Of a stretch of DNA of 64,000 bases, positions 18,854 through 27,457 are shown piece after piece. The first letter of the stretch is position 1. Every line of letters begins with the position of its first letter. The stretch comes from Bog-752 sp963799395 (GTDB taxonomy: Bacteria; Actinomycetota; Thermoleophilia; UBA2241): assembly GCA_963799395.1 (NCBI GenBank), contig CAWCWZ010000053.1, positions 21,268 to 85,267 on the forward strand, in the 5' to 3' direction. The translations under genes were made by a program, and so were the position numbers. Under the pieces are notes generated by a model. It was given only the letters and a program-made list of their open reading frames with translations. It ran no database searches and was not told the DNA's origin.

Positions 18854-19645
18854 TCAGCCGATGACGGCCGGCTCGATCTCGTCGCGCAGCCGGCCCTTGA
18901 GACGCAGGATCGCCTTGGTGTGCAGCTGCGAGACGCGCGATTCGGTGACGCCCAGCACCTCGCCGATCTCGCGCAGGGTCAGGTTCTCGTAGTAGTACAG
19001 CGCGATGACGATCTTCTCGCGCGGCGGCAGGGCGTCGATCGCGGCCGCCAGGCGACCCTTCATCTCGGCCACGTCGAGCATCCGCGAAGGATCGGGGCTC
19101 TTGGGGTCTTCGATCGTGTCGATGAGCGAGGCCGTGTCGCCGTCGGAGCCGGAGATCGCCCAGAGCTCGTCGAGCGCGACGAGCGAGGTGTTCGAGATCT
19201 GCGACAGGGCGTGATGGAACTCGGCCACCGTGCCGCCCAGCTCGATCGCGATCTCGTCGTCGGTCGGGGCCCGCTGCAACCTGTTCTCGAGCCGGGCGCA
19301 CACCCGCTCGATCTCGCGAGCCTTGCTGCGCACCGAGCGCGGCACCCAGTCGAGCGAGCGCAGCTCGTCGATGATCGAACCCTTGATGCGCGAGATCGCG
19401 TAGGTCTCGAACTTGATCTCGCGCCCCGGGTCGAACCGTTCGAGCGCCCCGATCAGGCCGAGGAGGCCGTAGCTGATGAGGTCGGATTCTTCGATGTGGG
19501 CCGGCAGACCGCTGCCCATGCGGCCGGCGACGTACTTGACGAGCGGCGCGTAGGCCAGGATCAGGCGGTCGCGAGCCCGCTGGTCGCCGCCGTCCTTGAA
19601 CCGGCGCCAGAGATCGTTGATCTTGCTCTCGTCGAGACGACCCAT
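18854..19645 (-). CDS. whiG: Sigma-28/WhiG-type RNA polymerase sigma factor
   Basis: Alternative sigma factor of the FliA/WhiG group. From ATG 19645 it has 263 residues. Region 2 contains LILAYAPLVKYVAGRMG and the DLISYGLLGLIGALERFD block, followed by the KFETYAISRIKGSIIDELR signature. Region 3 has RAPTDDEIA, and region 4 ends with LPPREKIVIALYYYENLTL and a helix-turn-helix TLREIGEVLGVTESRVSQLH. In Streptomyces, WhiG controls sporulation; in flagellated bacteria, FliA controls motility genes. No flagellar gene is in this window. A longer frame to 19702 exists but lacks support. Confidence 0.9.
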   Translation of the reverse strand: MGRLDESKINDLWRRFKDGGDQRARDRLILAYAPLVKYVAGRMGSGLPAHIEESDLISYGLLGLIGALERFDPGREIKFETYAISRIKGSIIDELRSLDWVPRSVRSKAREIERVCARLENRLQRAPTDDEIAIELGGTVAEFHHALSQISNTSLVALDELWAISGSDGDTASLIDTIEDPKSPDPSRMLDVAEMKGRLAAAIDALPPREKIVIALYYYENLTLREIGEVLGVTESRVSQLHTKAILRLKGRLRDEIEPAVIG

Positions 19646-19709
19646 TGACGCGACCTTACCCACCGACGTCACCACTGCCCGCACCGTCGCTCGAGGCGAC
19701 AACTCTCCA

Positions 19710-19718
19710 ATGGTACCA
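19710..19718 (-). promoter_or_regulatory. Candidate extended -10 promoter for the sigma factor gene
   Basis: Minus-strand TGGTACCAT lies 65 bases upstream of ATG 19645. It fits TGn-TANNNT like the other candidates, without a clear -35. Confidence 0.35.
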
Positions 19719-19790
19719 CCACTCCCAGTCTGCCCACATGCGGCGTCGTCGTCCCGAGCTTCGCCACCCGGCGGGTTTGGTCGGCCCCGC

Positions 19791-20873
19791 TCACGATCGC
19801 GGGTGATGGCGGCGGTGGACGGCCTTCAGGTGGGCGCCGCTCACGTGGGTGTAGATCTGGGTCGTGGATACCGAGCTGTGGCCGAGGAGCTCCTGGATCG
19901 CGCGCAGGTCGGCGCCGTGCTCGAGCATGTGCGTCGCGTAGGCGTGTCGGAACATGTGCGGCGAGGCCGTGAGGCCGGCCATGCCGGCGTATTTGGCGAC
20001 GATGCGCCGGATGTCCGAGGTGTGCAGCGGCCGGCCGTTACGGGTGAGCAGGAGGGCGCCCTCGAGCGGCGGGGCGGCGCCGCCGCCCCGCCGCTCGAGG
20101 GCGCCGCGCCCGGACGCCAGGTAGCGTTCGAGGGCGGCCGCGGCTTCGTCGCCGAGCGGCACCATGCGCATTTTGCCCCCCTTGCCGCGTACCAGCAGCT
20201 CACCCCGCAGGGCGTGCACGTCGTCGCAGCCCAGGTCGACGAGCTCCTGGCTGCGCAGGCCGCAGCCGTACAGTAGCTCGAACACGAGCCTGTCGCGCAA
20301 CGCGAAGGCGTCGGTGCCCCGCACCGCGTCGCAGACCGCGTCGACCTCTGCCGGTCGCAGGGCGTGCGGCAGCCGGCGGCGGCGGCGAGGGCCGGGAAGA
20401 TACTGCGCCGGGTCGGCGGCGAGCACGCCGCGTTCGGTCAGGAAGCGGCAGAACGAGCGCACCGTCGACAGCTTGCGGGCCAGCGTGGCGGGCGCGTAGC
20501 CGCGCCGCCCAAGGTCGGCGGCGAAGGCCCGCACGGCGCTGCGATCGAGCTCGCCCAGGACCGCGACGCGGGACTGCGACCACTCCTGGAACTGGGCGAG
20601 ATCGGAGGCGTAGGAGCGCCGCGTGGCCGGTGACATGCCGCGCACCTCGAGGGAGCGCAGGAACTGCCCGATCAGGTCGGCGGCGTCGCCTGCTGTCGGC
20701 TCTGTCGGCATCGGACTTGCGATCGTCGTCTCGCTTTCGATCGTCGTTTCGCGGGCGGCGACGGATGCGTCGCTCTGTTGCAGCCGCCGGCTCGCCTCGC
20801 AACTTCGCCGCGCCGGGGTGCGCATCCTGCCGGCGGGCTCGCGCCGCCCGGCGTCGGCGAACGCCGTGATCAT
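19791..20873 (-). CDS. xerC: Tyrosine recombinase XerC/XerD
   Basis: Site-specific recombinase that resolves chromosome dimers. An N-terminal SAM-like DNA-binding domain (FLRSLEVRGMSPATRRSY) is followed by the catalytic domain. Its active-site residues sit in GCGLRSQEL (Arg), GKGGKMRMVPLG (Lys), HMFRHAYATHML (His, Arg) and LLGHSSVSTTQIYTH (His, Tyr nucleophile). ATG 20873 overlaps the dprA stop as ATGA, giving 360 residues; ATG 20711 would remove a 54-residue low-complexity N-terminus and match family length. Between the Lys motif and HxxR is an inserted LERRGGGAAPPLEG stretch encoded by a 25-bp inverted repeat. A second recombinase gene lies at 43.6-44.7 kb. Confidence 0.92.
   Translation of the reverse strand: MITAFADAGRREPAGRMRTPARRSCEASRRLQQSDASVAARETTIESETTIASPMPTEPTAGDAADLIGQFLRSLEVRGMSPATRRSYASDLAQFQEWSQSRVAVLGELDRSAVRAFAADLGRRGYAPATLARKLSTVRSFCRFLTERGVLAADPAQYLPGPRRRRRLPHALRPAEVDAVCDAVRGTDAFALRDRLVFELLYGCGLRSQELVDLGCDDVHALRGELLVRGKGGKMRMVPLGDEAAAALERYLASGRGALERRGGGAAPPLEGALLLTRNGRPLHTSDIRRIVAKYAGMAGLTASPHMFRHAYATHMLEHGADLRAIQELLGHSSVSTTQIYTHVSGAHLKAVHRRHHPRS
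20055..20105. repeat. 25-bp perfect inverted repeat inside xerC
   Basis: Arms 20055-20079 and 20081-20105 are exact reverse complements around a single base. It encodes a Glu/Arg/Gly/Ala/Pro insert between the catalytic Lys region and HxxR of the recombinase, where family members have a shorter loop. Confidence 0.92.
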
Positions 20874-22207
20874 CGCGGCGACCGCCCGCGAGCGTCGCGT
20901 CGCAGACGGTAGCGCCCCCCGGCCTGGACGTCGAGCAGCCCATCGATCTCGAGCATGCTCAGGGCCGCCGACACCTCGCCGGCAGAGAGACCCAGCGACA
21001 GGCCGATCTGGTCGGCGGTGTGCTGGCCGCGCCGCAACGTGGCCAGCACACGCCGCTCGGGCTCACTGCGGACGCCGCCCGGATCGCAGGCGACGTCTCG
21101 CGGCAGACGATCCTCGTCAGCATCGGGTACGTCGCGCGAGGCCGGACCGCCCGACCGGCCGTCTCGCTCCCCGGGGTCGGACCACGAGCGAGCCGGCAGC
21201 AGAGCGAGGACGTCGTCGGGCGACTCGCACAGGTGGGCGCCGTCGCGCAGCAGCTTGTGAGGCCCCGCCGACAGCGGCCGCCCGGCCTCGCCGGGCACGG
21301 CCAGCACGTCGCGACCGAGGTCGAGGGCGAAGGCGGCGGTGTGCAGGGCGCCGCTCGTACCGCGGCCCTCGACCATGACGACGGCGTCGGACAGGGCGGC
21401 GATCAGCCGGTTGCGGGCCGGGAACCGCCAGGGCTGCGGCGGCAGCGTCCAGCCGTATTCGGAGAGTAGCAGGCCGCGGCGCTCGACGGCCCCGAAGAGC
21501 TCTTCGTTAGTGCGTGGCACGGCCAGCCGTACGCCGGCCCCCAGGACCCCAGCGAGGACCACCGGGGCGTGGTCGTCCGTGTCGTCGGCCGCGGGCGTAC
21601 CGAGCCCCTCGAGCGCCCCCACGTGGGCCTGGGCGTCGATACCCAGAGCCATGCCGCTCACCACGTTGACCCCGGCGCGCGCGAGCCCCGAGCCCAGCAG
21701 CCACGCCATCTCCAGACCGTACGGCGACGGACGTCGGGCGCCGACGATCGCCACCGTGGGTCGCGCGCGCAGAGCGCGGAGCATCGCCTGCCACCGGCGG
21801 CCCCGCACATACAGGGCCGGGGGCGGGTCGAACAGCTCCCGCAGTCCCGCCGGGTAGTCGTCGTCGCACCAGGCGACCACGGCCTCGTGTGCTGCGGGCG
21901 TCTGGCCGGCCGCGGGGTCGCCGGCATGGTCGGGAACGGGGGCGTCGCGCAGGGCGCCGGCGAGCGCCGACCGCGGCTGCGCGATCACCGCCGCAAAGCC
22001 GCCGTGCGCCTTGACGAGCCTGCCCACGAGGCCGCGGTCGCAGGCGGCCTGCTCGGCCAGCCAGAGGCAGAGCCGGTGCGTTTCGGCGCCGCAGCATCCA
22101 CCGGCCGCGGCGCTCGCGCGCGACGCCGCTCGACGCCGACGCCGCTCGACGCCGACGCCGCTCCGACGTCCGACGCCGGGATGCCCGCAGGACCCTGGCG
22201 CCGATCG
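20870..22207 (-). CDS. dprA: DNA processing protein DprA/Smf
   Basis: Loads RecA onto incoming single-stranded DNA during transformation. The Rossmann-like core is clear: VAIVGARRPSPYGLEMAWLL, VVSGMALGIDAQAHVGALEG, FPARNRLIAALSDAVVMVEG, SGALHTAAFALDLGRDVLAVPG and AGPHKLLRDGAHL. A C-terminal winged helix follows (ADQIGLSLGLSAGEVSAALSML). The N-terminal HhH-like domain begins near LCLWLAEQ. No ATG, GTG or TTG lies in frame between the comM stop and that domain, and a 15-bp tandem repeat sits there, so the true start is unresolved; an indel is likely. The boundary given is the comM stop. Confidence 0.88.
   Translation of the reverse strand, partial: RSAPGSCGHPGVGRRSGVGVERRRRRAASRASAAAGGCCGAETHRLCLWLAEQAACDRGLVGRLVKAHGGFAAVIAQPRSALAGALRDAPVPDHAGDPAAGQTPAAHEAVVAWCDDDYPAGLRELFDPPPALYVRGRRWQAMLRALRARPTVAIVGARRPSPYGLEMAWLLGSGLARAGVNVVSGMALGIDAQAHVGALEGLGTPAADDTDDHAPVVLAGVLGAGVRLAVPRTNEELFGAVERRGLLLSEYGWTLPPQPWRFPARNRLIAALSDAVVMVEGRGTSGALHTAAFALDLGRDVLAVPGEAGRPLSAGPHKLLRDGAHLCESPDDVLALLPARSWSDPGERDGRSGGPASRDVPDADEDRLPRDVACDPGGVRSEPERRVLATLRRGQHTADQIGLSLGLSAGEVSAALSMLEIDGLLDVQAGGRYRLRRDARGRSPR
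22129..22170. repeat. 15-bp tandem repeat at the 5' end of dprA
   Basis: Two and a half copies of a 15-bp unit (CGCCGCTCGACGCCGA-like on the plus strand) lie in the short dprA-comM junction, exactly where a dprA start codon is expected but absent in frame. Confidence 0.75.
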
Positions 22208-22208
22208 T

Positions 22209-23735
22209 TCAGTGGAGGTTCCACGAGTGCTCGCGGTACGACAGGCTTTCGGCCACGTGCCGCTGGTGGATGGTGTCGGAGCCATCGAGGTCGGCGATGG
22301 TCTGGGCGACCTTGGTCACCCGGTCGCAGGCCCGGGCGCTCAGGCGCAGAGCGTCGTAGGCGTGGTCGAGGGCCTGGAGGGCATCGGGTTCGAGCACGCA
22401 GAGCTCGCGCAGCGCGCGCGCCGGCAGATGGGCGTTGGCGCTGACTCCGGCGGGCGCCAGCCGCAGGCGCTGGCGAGCCCGGGCGCGGGCGACGCGCCCG
22501 CGCACGACCGACGACGGCTCGCCCGCGGCGTGGGCGCGCCGGTCGCGGGGAGTCAGGCGCGGAACGTCGACGCACAGGTCGATGCGGTCGAGCAGCGGAC
22601 CGCTCAGCCGCTGCGCGTACTGGGCGAGGCGGTGAGCCGGGCAGCGGCACTCGCGGCCCTTGTCGCCGCGAAAGCCGCACGGACACGGGTTCATGGCGGC
22701 CACGAGCATGATGCGCGCCGGAAAGGTGAGCGAGGTCAGAGCCCGGGAGATCGTGACCTCGCCGTCTTCGAGCGGCTGACGCAGGCCTTCGAGAGCCGAG
22801 GTGCGAAACTCGGGAAACTCGTCGAGGAACAGCACGCCGAGGTGGGCCAGGCTGACCTCGCCGGGGCGCGGCGTGCCGCCGCCGCCCACGAGGCCGGCGA
22901 CCGAGATGGTGTGGTGCGGCGCCCGGAACGGGCGCCGCACCACCAGGGAGACGTCGGGCGGCAGCAGGCCGGCGACGCTGTAGACAGTCGTGACGTCGAT
23001 CGCCTCGGCGACCGACAGCGGCGGCATGATCGAGGGCACGCGGCGCGCCAGCATGGTCTTGCCCGACCCGGGCGGCCCCACCATGAGCAGGTTGTGGGCT
23101 CCGGCCACGGCGACCTCGAGCACCCGTTTGACCCTGTTCTGGCCGAGGACGTCGGCGAGGTCGGCGTCGCCGACGACTTCGCCGCGCAGGAGCGTCTCGG
23201 GGTCGGGCCGTTCGACGACGGGGCCGCCGGCGCCTTCGATGAGGCCCGCCGCTTCGCGCAGGGTGGCGGCCGGCAGCACCTTGAGCCCGGGGACGAGCGC
23301 CGCTTCGCGGGCGTTCGCGCTCGGGACGAGGAGAGCCTGCAGGCCCCGCCGGTGGGCGCTCTGGGCCACGGCGAGCACGCCGGCCACGGGACGGATCGCG
23401 CCGTCGAGGCCGAGCTCGCCGATGGCGGCGGTGGCGGCGAGGCAGCAGCGGCTCTGGCCGGTCGCGCAGAGGAGGGCGAGAGCGATCGGCAGATCGAACG
23501 AGGGCCCCTCTTTGCGCACGTCGGCCGGCGCGAGATTGACGGTGATGCGTCGCGACGGGAACTCGTAGTGCGAGTTGACGATAGCCGTGCGCACGCGCTC
23601 TCGGCTTTCTTGCACGGCCGCGTCGGGCAGCCCGACGATGGTGAACGCCGGGGCCGCCGCCACCACGTCGGCTTCGACGGCGACGGGGTGGCTGTCGAGG
23701 CCCGACAGCGCCTCGGTCTGGACGCGGGCCAGCAC
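22209..23735 (-). CDS. comM: ComM/YifB Mg-chelatase-like AAA+ ATPase
   Basis: Hexameric helicase that promotes branch migration when transforming DNA is integrated. The 508-residue protein has the N-terminal LonC-like domain (FTIVGLPDAAVQESRERV, PSRRITVNLAPADVRKEG) and the AAA+ core, with Walker A MVGPPGSGKTMLARR, Walker B GVLFLDEFPEF, and SRALTSLTFPARIMLVAAM. A cysteine motif follows (CPCGFRGDKGRECRCP), and the C-terminal Mg-chelatase domain contains LSGPLLDRIDLCVDVP. It is complete and intact, between yraN and dprA as in many bacteria. Confidence 0.96.
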   Translation of the reverse strand: MLARVQTEALSGLDSHPVAVEADVVAAAPAFTIVGLPDAAVQESRERVRTAIVNSHYEFPSRRITVNLAPADVRKEGPSFDLPIALALLCATGQSRCCLAATAAIGELGLDGAIRPVAGVLAVAQSAHRRGLQALLVPSANAREAALVPGLKVLPAATLREAAGLIEGAGGPVVERPDPETLLRGEVVGDADLADVLGQNRVKRVLEVAVAGAHNLLMVGPPGSGKTMLARRVPSIMPPLSVAEAIDVTTVYSVAGLLPPDVSLVVRRPFRAPHHTISVAGLVGGGGTPRPGEVSLAHLGVLFLDEFPEFRTSALEGLRQPLEDGEVTISRALTSLTFPARIMLVAAMNPCPCGFRGDKGRECRCPAHRLAQYAQRLSGPLLDRIDLCVDVPRLTPRDRRAHAAGEPSSVVRGRVARARARQRLRLAPAGVSANAHLPARALRELCVLEPDALQALDHAYDALRLSARACDRVTKVAQTIADLDGSDTIHQRHVAESLSYREHSWNLH

Positions 23736-23741
23736 GCCGGC

Positions 23742-24118
23742 TCAGGCGCCGGCGTCGAACGCCGCCCGCAGATGGCGGATGCGCGGCGGTCGCTCGAGAG
23801 CGTCGACGGCGATGATGTCGAAGCGGACATCGGAGACGCCCGTGAGCCACCGGGGGTGGCTGCCCAGCCACAGCGCGGCGAGACGGGCGATCTGGCGGCG
23901 CTTGCGGGGCGTGACGGCGTCTTCCGGCGCGCCGCACGTGCGCGTGCGGCGCGCCTTGACCTCGACGAAGGCGAGCACCCCGCGCGCCGCGCGATGATGT
24001 CGATCTCGCCGCGCCCGACGCGCTGGTTGACGGCGATGATGCGGTACGCCTGCTGCTGCAGGTACACCACCGCCAGGCGCTCGGCTGCCCGGCCGAATTC
24101 GTGCGGATCTGCAGGCAC
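23742..24118 (-). CDS. yraN: YraN/UPF0102 nuclease-like protein (frameshifted)
   Basis: A small endonuclease-fold family of unknown precise function, usually between rnhB and comM. The first frame gives FGRAAERLAVVYLQQQAYRI and VGRGEIDIIARRAG. One missing G in a G-run near 23985 then moves the rest into the frame LAFVEVKARRTR, RKRRQIARLAALWL and DVRFDIIAVDAL. Together they form the complete family domain with the D-(x)-EVK nuclease-like motif (EIDII, FVEVKAR). The homopolymer location argues for a sequencing error. Confidence 0.85.
23926..23955. repeat. 13-bp perfect inverted repeat inside yraN
   Basis: Arms 23926-23938 and 23943-23955 pair exactly around tgcg. The coded segment RARRTRTCGAPED lies just after the EVK nuclease-like motif. 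Confidence 0.75.
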
Positions 24119-24304
24119 GAGGGCCTCCCTTCTGGTCGAACGAGGCGCTTGAGTGGAGGGGACCCTGACGACGCTAGCGCGACGGCGGCCATCGCTGAAG
24201 GGACGAGACGGCGGGGAGCCGGTGACGATCGCCGTACGTCTACCGCGGCGAGTGGCTGACCGACCCGGCGCGATGGCGCCCCCGCGGCCGGGGGGCTCGC
24301 GCGC

Positions 24305-24940
24305 CTACATCTCGAGGCCGAGCTCCTCGTAGGCGACGCTGGCGAAGGACAGGCGGTGCAGCTCGCAGACCCCATGCTCGGCGATGGCCTGGCGGTGATC
24401 GGGGCACGAGTAGCCGACGTGGCGGTCGAACCCGTAGGCGGGAAAGCGCTCGTGCAGCGCGACCATGAGGCGGTCGCGCGTGACCTTGGCGACGACCGAG
24501 GCGGCGGCGACGGCCGCGGAGCGGCCGTCGCCGCCGACCAGCGCTTCGTGAGGCACGACGCTCGCCCGCAAGGGGAAGCCGTCGACGAACACCGGCCCGT
24601 CCACCGGTCCGAGCAGCGCCAGGGCGCGGTCGAGGGCCACAAGGTTGCAGCGGTGGAGCCCGCGGCCGTCGATCGAGGCCGGCGAGCACGAGACCACGGC
24701 CAGGCGCCCGGCCCGGGCCACGACCCCGGCGAAGACCTCGTCGCGGCGCGCCCGGGAGAGTTTCTTGGAGTCGTTCAGAGCCTCGAGCGCGGCGAAGTCG
24801 GCGTCGGTCCAGGCGGAGTAGTCGAAGGCGACGGCGGCCGCCACGAGAGGGCCCGCCAGACAGCCGCGCCCGGCCTCGTCGGCGCCCGCCACCGTGCCGC
24901 CACCGCCGCGCTGCAGGTCGTGCGCGAAGCGCGGGTTCAT
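24305..24940 (-). CDS. rnhB: Ribonuclease HII
   Basis: Removes ribonucleotides from RNA:DNA hybrids and from genomic DNA. The 211-residue protein has the GADEAGRGCLAGPLVAAAV motif with the first catalytic Asp-Glu pair, LNDSKKLSRARRDEVF, VDGFPL for the third acid, and ASVVAKVTRDRLMVALHERFPAYGF with the lid motif. A 185-bp gap without a visible gene separates it from yraN. Confidence 0.96.
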   Translation of the reverse strand: MNPRFAHDLQRGGGGTVAGADEAGRGCLAGPLVAAAVAFDYSAWTDADFAALEALNDSKKLSRARRDEVFAGVVARAGRLAVVSCSPASIDGRGLHRCNLVALDRALALLGPVDGPVFVDGFPLRASVVPHEALVGGDGRSAAVAAASVVAKVTRDRLMVALHERFPAYGFDRHVGYSCPDHRQAIAEHGVCELHRLSFASVAYEELGLEM

Positions 24941-24966
24941 GGCGGCACTCTAGGCGCCGGCGGCCG

Positions 24967-25572
24967 TCAGGGCAAGCCGATGCGGGTCAGCGGCCAGTAG
25001 ATGAAGAAGGCCCTGCCGATCAGGTCGCGGGCCGGCACCGGCCCCCACACGCGGCTGTCGTCGCTGTCGATGCGGTTGTCGCCCATCATGAAGTAGCTGT
25101 TGGCGGGCACGGTGTAGGGCTGGTTCAGCGACCAGGGCTCGCTCATGGTCGAGCCCGCGATGGTCGGCGCGGGATCGGTCGGCGCCGGCCGACCGTCGAC
25201 CTTGGCCACGTAGGGCTCGTTCTGCCGCACGCCGTTCACATAGACCTGCCCGTCGCGCAGCGACAGCGTGTCGCCGGGCAGCCCGATCACTCGCTTGATG
25301 AACACGACGTGGGTGTCGAGCGGGTACTTGAACACGACGATGTCGCCGCGCGCCGGCGAGGTGAAGTGGTACCAGAAGCGCGCCACCAGCACCCGGTCGT
25401 CGGGGTCGAGCGTCGGCACCATCGACGGCGAGGGAATGCGATACGGCTTGACGACGAACGCCTGGAGCAGAAGGGCGACGGCGATCGCGGCGACCAGGAT
25501 GACGCCGTACTCAGCGAACACCCTGCCCGGCGACGAGCGCGCCCGACCCTGGGCCGGCGGAGTGGCGGACAC
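24967..25572 (-). CDS. lepB: Signal peptidase I
   Basis: Cleaves signal peptides from exported proteins. The 201-residue protein is anchored by one N-terminal membrane helix (YGVILVAAIAVALLLQAFVV). The catalytic Ser is in IPSPSMVPTL and the catalytic Lys in FIKRVIGLPGD; the C-terminal boxes FMMGDNRIDSDDSR and GRAFFIYWP complete the family. It sits between rplS and rnhB, the order found across Gram-positive bacteria. Confidence 0.96.
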   Translation of the reverse strand: MSATPPAQGRARSSPGRVFAEYGVILVAAIAVALLLQAFVVKPYRIPSPSMVPTLDPDDRVLVARFWYHFTSPARGDIVVFKYPLDTHVVFIKRVIGLPGDTLSLRDGQVYVNGVRQNEPYVAKVDGRPAPTDPAPTIAGSTMSEPWSLNQPYTVPANSYFMMGDNRIDSDDSRVWGPVPARDLIGRAFFIYWPLTRIGLP

Positions 25573-25584
25573 GGCCCCGAAGAC

Positions 25585-25929
25585 CTAGTGCTGCTTCTCG
25601 CGGACCCGCGCCTGCTTGCCGATCTTCTTGCGCAGGTAGTAGAGCTTGGCCCTGCGCACGTCGCCCACCATCGTCAGCTCGATCTTCTCGATCTTGGGCG
25701 AGTGCAGCGGGAACGTCCGCTCGACGCCGACGCCGAAGGACTGCTTGCGCACGGTGAAGGTCTCGCGAGCGCCGCCGCCCTGACGCTTGATGACGGTGCC
25801 CTGGTAGACCTGGGTGCGCTGCCGACTGCCTTCGATGACCTTGAAGTGCACCTTGACGGTGTCGCCGGCTTTGAACTGCGGGATGTCGTCGCGCAGCTGC
25901 TTGCGTTCGATGTTCTCGATGATCGTCAC
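25585..25929 (-). CDS. rplS: Ribosomal protein bL19
   Basis: Large-subunit protein at the subunit interface. From GTG 25929 it is 114 residues, with IENIERKQLRDDIPQFKAGD, FKVIEGSRQRTQVYQGTVI, GVERTFPLHSPKIEKIE and RRAKLYYLRKKIGKQARVRE. A GAGG Shine-Dalgarno precedes the GTG, so the longer frame to 25989 is rejected. Confidence 0.97.
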   Translation of the reverse strand: MTIIENIERKQLRDDIPQFKAGDTVKVHFKVIEGSRQRTQVYQGTVIKRQGGGARETFTVRKQSFGVGVERTFPLHSPKIEKIELTMVGDVRRAKLYYLRKKIGKQARVREKQH

Positions 25930-25960
25930 GGGAGCCTCTTTCGAAAGAAATGCGCGCGGA

Positions 25961-25989
25961 ACTCTACCAGATGCGGCGGCCGCACGCAA
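25961..25989 (-). promoter_or_regulatory. Candidate promoter for rplS-lepB
   Basis: Minus-strand TGGTAGAGT (25961-25969), with TTGCGT (25984-25989) 17 bp upstream of the -10 hexamer, lies 32 bases before the rplS GTG. The same CTGGTAGAGT word lies 31 bases before acpP. Confidence 0.5.
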
Positions 25990-26003
25990 AGTCGCCGAAC
26001 GCC

Positions 26004-26682
26004 TCAGTGCTGCTCTGGTCCTTCCCCGCCACCCAGTCTGTCACGCCGCCAGCGCGCCACGGCGGCGTGATCGCCGGACAAGCAGCACGTCCGGCACCGT
26101 CCACCCGCGAAACTCGGCCGGGCGAGTGTACTGCGGGTACTCGAGAGCGCCGCCCAGACCGGGCGAGAACGAGTCTCCGGCGACGCTGTCGGGGTTCGAG
26201 ACCGCGCCGTCGATCTTGCGCACGACGGCGTCGAGCAGCACCTGGGCCGCTATCTCGCCCCCCGACAGGACGTAGGGACCGATGGAGACGCGGTCGGTGA
26301 CGAGACGCGCCACGCGCTCGTCGATGCCCTCGTAGCGGCCGCACAGCACGCAGAGGTCGCCGCCGGCGAGCTCGCTCGCGAGCGGGTCGTCGAGCTGACG
26401 CCCGCGGGGCGAGAGCTCGACGACCCGCCGCGTCTCGGACAGGCGAACGGGGTCGGCCCGGAACACCGCCTCGAGGGCCGCGCAGACCACGTCGATGCGC
26501 AGCACCATGCCGGCGCCGCCGCCGTAGGGCGCGTCGTCGACCTGGCCGTGCCGGAGCGGCGTGTAGGCCCGGTAGTCCCAGAGGTTCAGCTCGACGCCGA
26601 GCTCGCGGGCGCGGGCCACGTGGACCTGCTGCGCGAACCAGGCGAACGCGTCGGGAAACAGGGTGAAGACGTCGAGGCGCAC
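26004..26682 (-). CDS. trmD: tRNA (guanine-N1)-methyltransferase (frameshift near C-terminus)
   Basis: Methylates G37 of tRNAs to prevent frameshifting. The SPOUT-fold motifs are present: MRLDVFTLFPDAF, YGGGAGMVLRIDV, LCGRYEGIDERV, VSIGPYVLSGGE and YPQYTRPAEFRGWTVPDVLL. As read, the frame ends early at 26041 with an atypical VRRSRRRGALAA. Removing one base near 26084 gives SGDHAAVARWRRDRLGG, the usual C-terminal motif, and a stop at 26004. I therefore place the true end at 26004. It lies directly downstream of rimM with no gap. Confidence 0.93.
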
Positions 26683-27183
26683 CTAGAGGAGCCCCTCGCG
26701 CACCGTGATCAGGCGCCGCTCGCGATCGACCTCGACGAGCTCCTCGACGAACGGGATGAGCGACCGCGAGCCGTCGGCCGCGTCGACCTGGATGATGTCG
26801 TGAGCGGGGTTCATGAGCACCTCGGTGACGATCCCCAGCTCGACGGCGCCGGTCACGACCCGGGCCCCGATCAGCTCCGAGACCGGATAGTGATCGACGC
26901 CCTCGTCGAGGCCGGCCCCCGAGGCGAGGATGACGGCTCCCTGCAGGGCGATGACGGCGTCGCGCGAGCCGACGCCCTCGAGGCGCAGCAGCGGCCGGGC
27001 GTCGGCGCCGCCGGCGCGCGAGAGCACGACCGCCTCGGGCTCGGCGCCGCCGGGGCGCTCCAGGAAGAAGCACTCCCCCCCGGTCAGGTAGTCGAGACCG
27101 TGCGGCAGCGGATCGAGGTAGAACTCACCGCCGAGCCCGTGCGCCCGGCCCACCGTGCCGCAGGCCCACAGGCCGAGAGCCAC
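26683..27183 (-). CDS. rimM: 16S rRNA processing protein RimM
   Basis: Assembly factor for the 30S head domain that binds uS19. The 166-residue protein has the N-terminal beta-barrel (GTVGRAHGLGGEFYLDPL), the linker around EGVGSRDAVIALQGAVI, and the PRC-barrel C-terminal domain (YPVSELIGARVVTGAVELG, LIPFVEELVEVDRERRLI). It stands between khpA and trmD, the standard order. Its stop abuts the trmD start. Confidence 0.94.
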   Translation of the reverse strand: MALGLWACGTVGRAHGLGGEFYLDPLPHGLDYLTGGECFFLERPGGAEPEAVVLSRAGGADARPLLRLEGVGSRDAVIALQGAVILASGAGLDEGVDHYPVSELIGARVVTGAVELGIVTEVLMNPAHDIIQVDAADGSRSLIPFVEELVEVDRERRLITVREGLL

Positions 27184-27191
27184 GACGGACC

Positions 27192-27455
27192 CTAGTCGAC
27201 GATCTCGACGATCGCGCGCTTGCCGTCGCGCACGGCGCTCGCCTTGATGATGGTGCGCAGCGCCCGGGCGATGCGGCCCTGCTTGCCGATCACCTTGCCG
27301 ACGTCGTCCTTGGCGACCGACAGTTCGAGCACGACGGTCGTCTCTGTTTCGGTGGCCTCGACGTGGACCTCATCGGGGCTGTCGACCAGCGACTTGGCCA
27401 GATACTCGAGCAGGTCCCTGAGGACGACGCCCTCTGTCGCGTCCACGGCATCCAT
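27192..27455 (-). CDS. khpA: KH-domain RNA-binding protein KhpA
   Basis: A single KH domain of 87 residues with the GxxG loop in VIGKQGRIARALRTII. KhpA (YlqC) partners with KhpB/EloR in RNA binding and cell-elongation control in Gram-positive bacteria. It is always found between rpsP and rimM, as here, with a two-base gap to rpsP. Confidence 0.93.
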   Translation of the reverse strand: MDAVDATEGVVLRDLLEYLAKSLVDSPDEVHVEATETETTVVLELSVAKDDVGKVIGKQGRIARALRTIIKASAVRDGKRAIVEIVD

Positions 27456-27457
27456 CC

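Noticed and set aside
22011..24152. 713-codon plus-strand open frame
   Set aside because: Antisense of comM and yraN with composition typical of a shadow.
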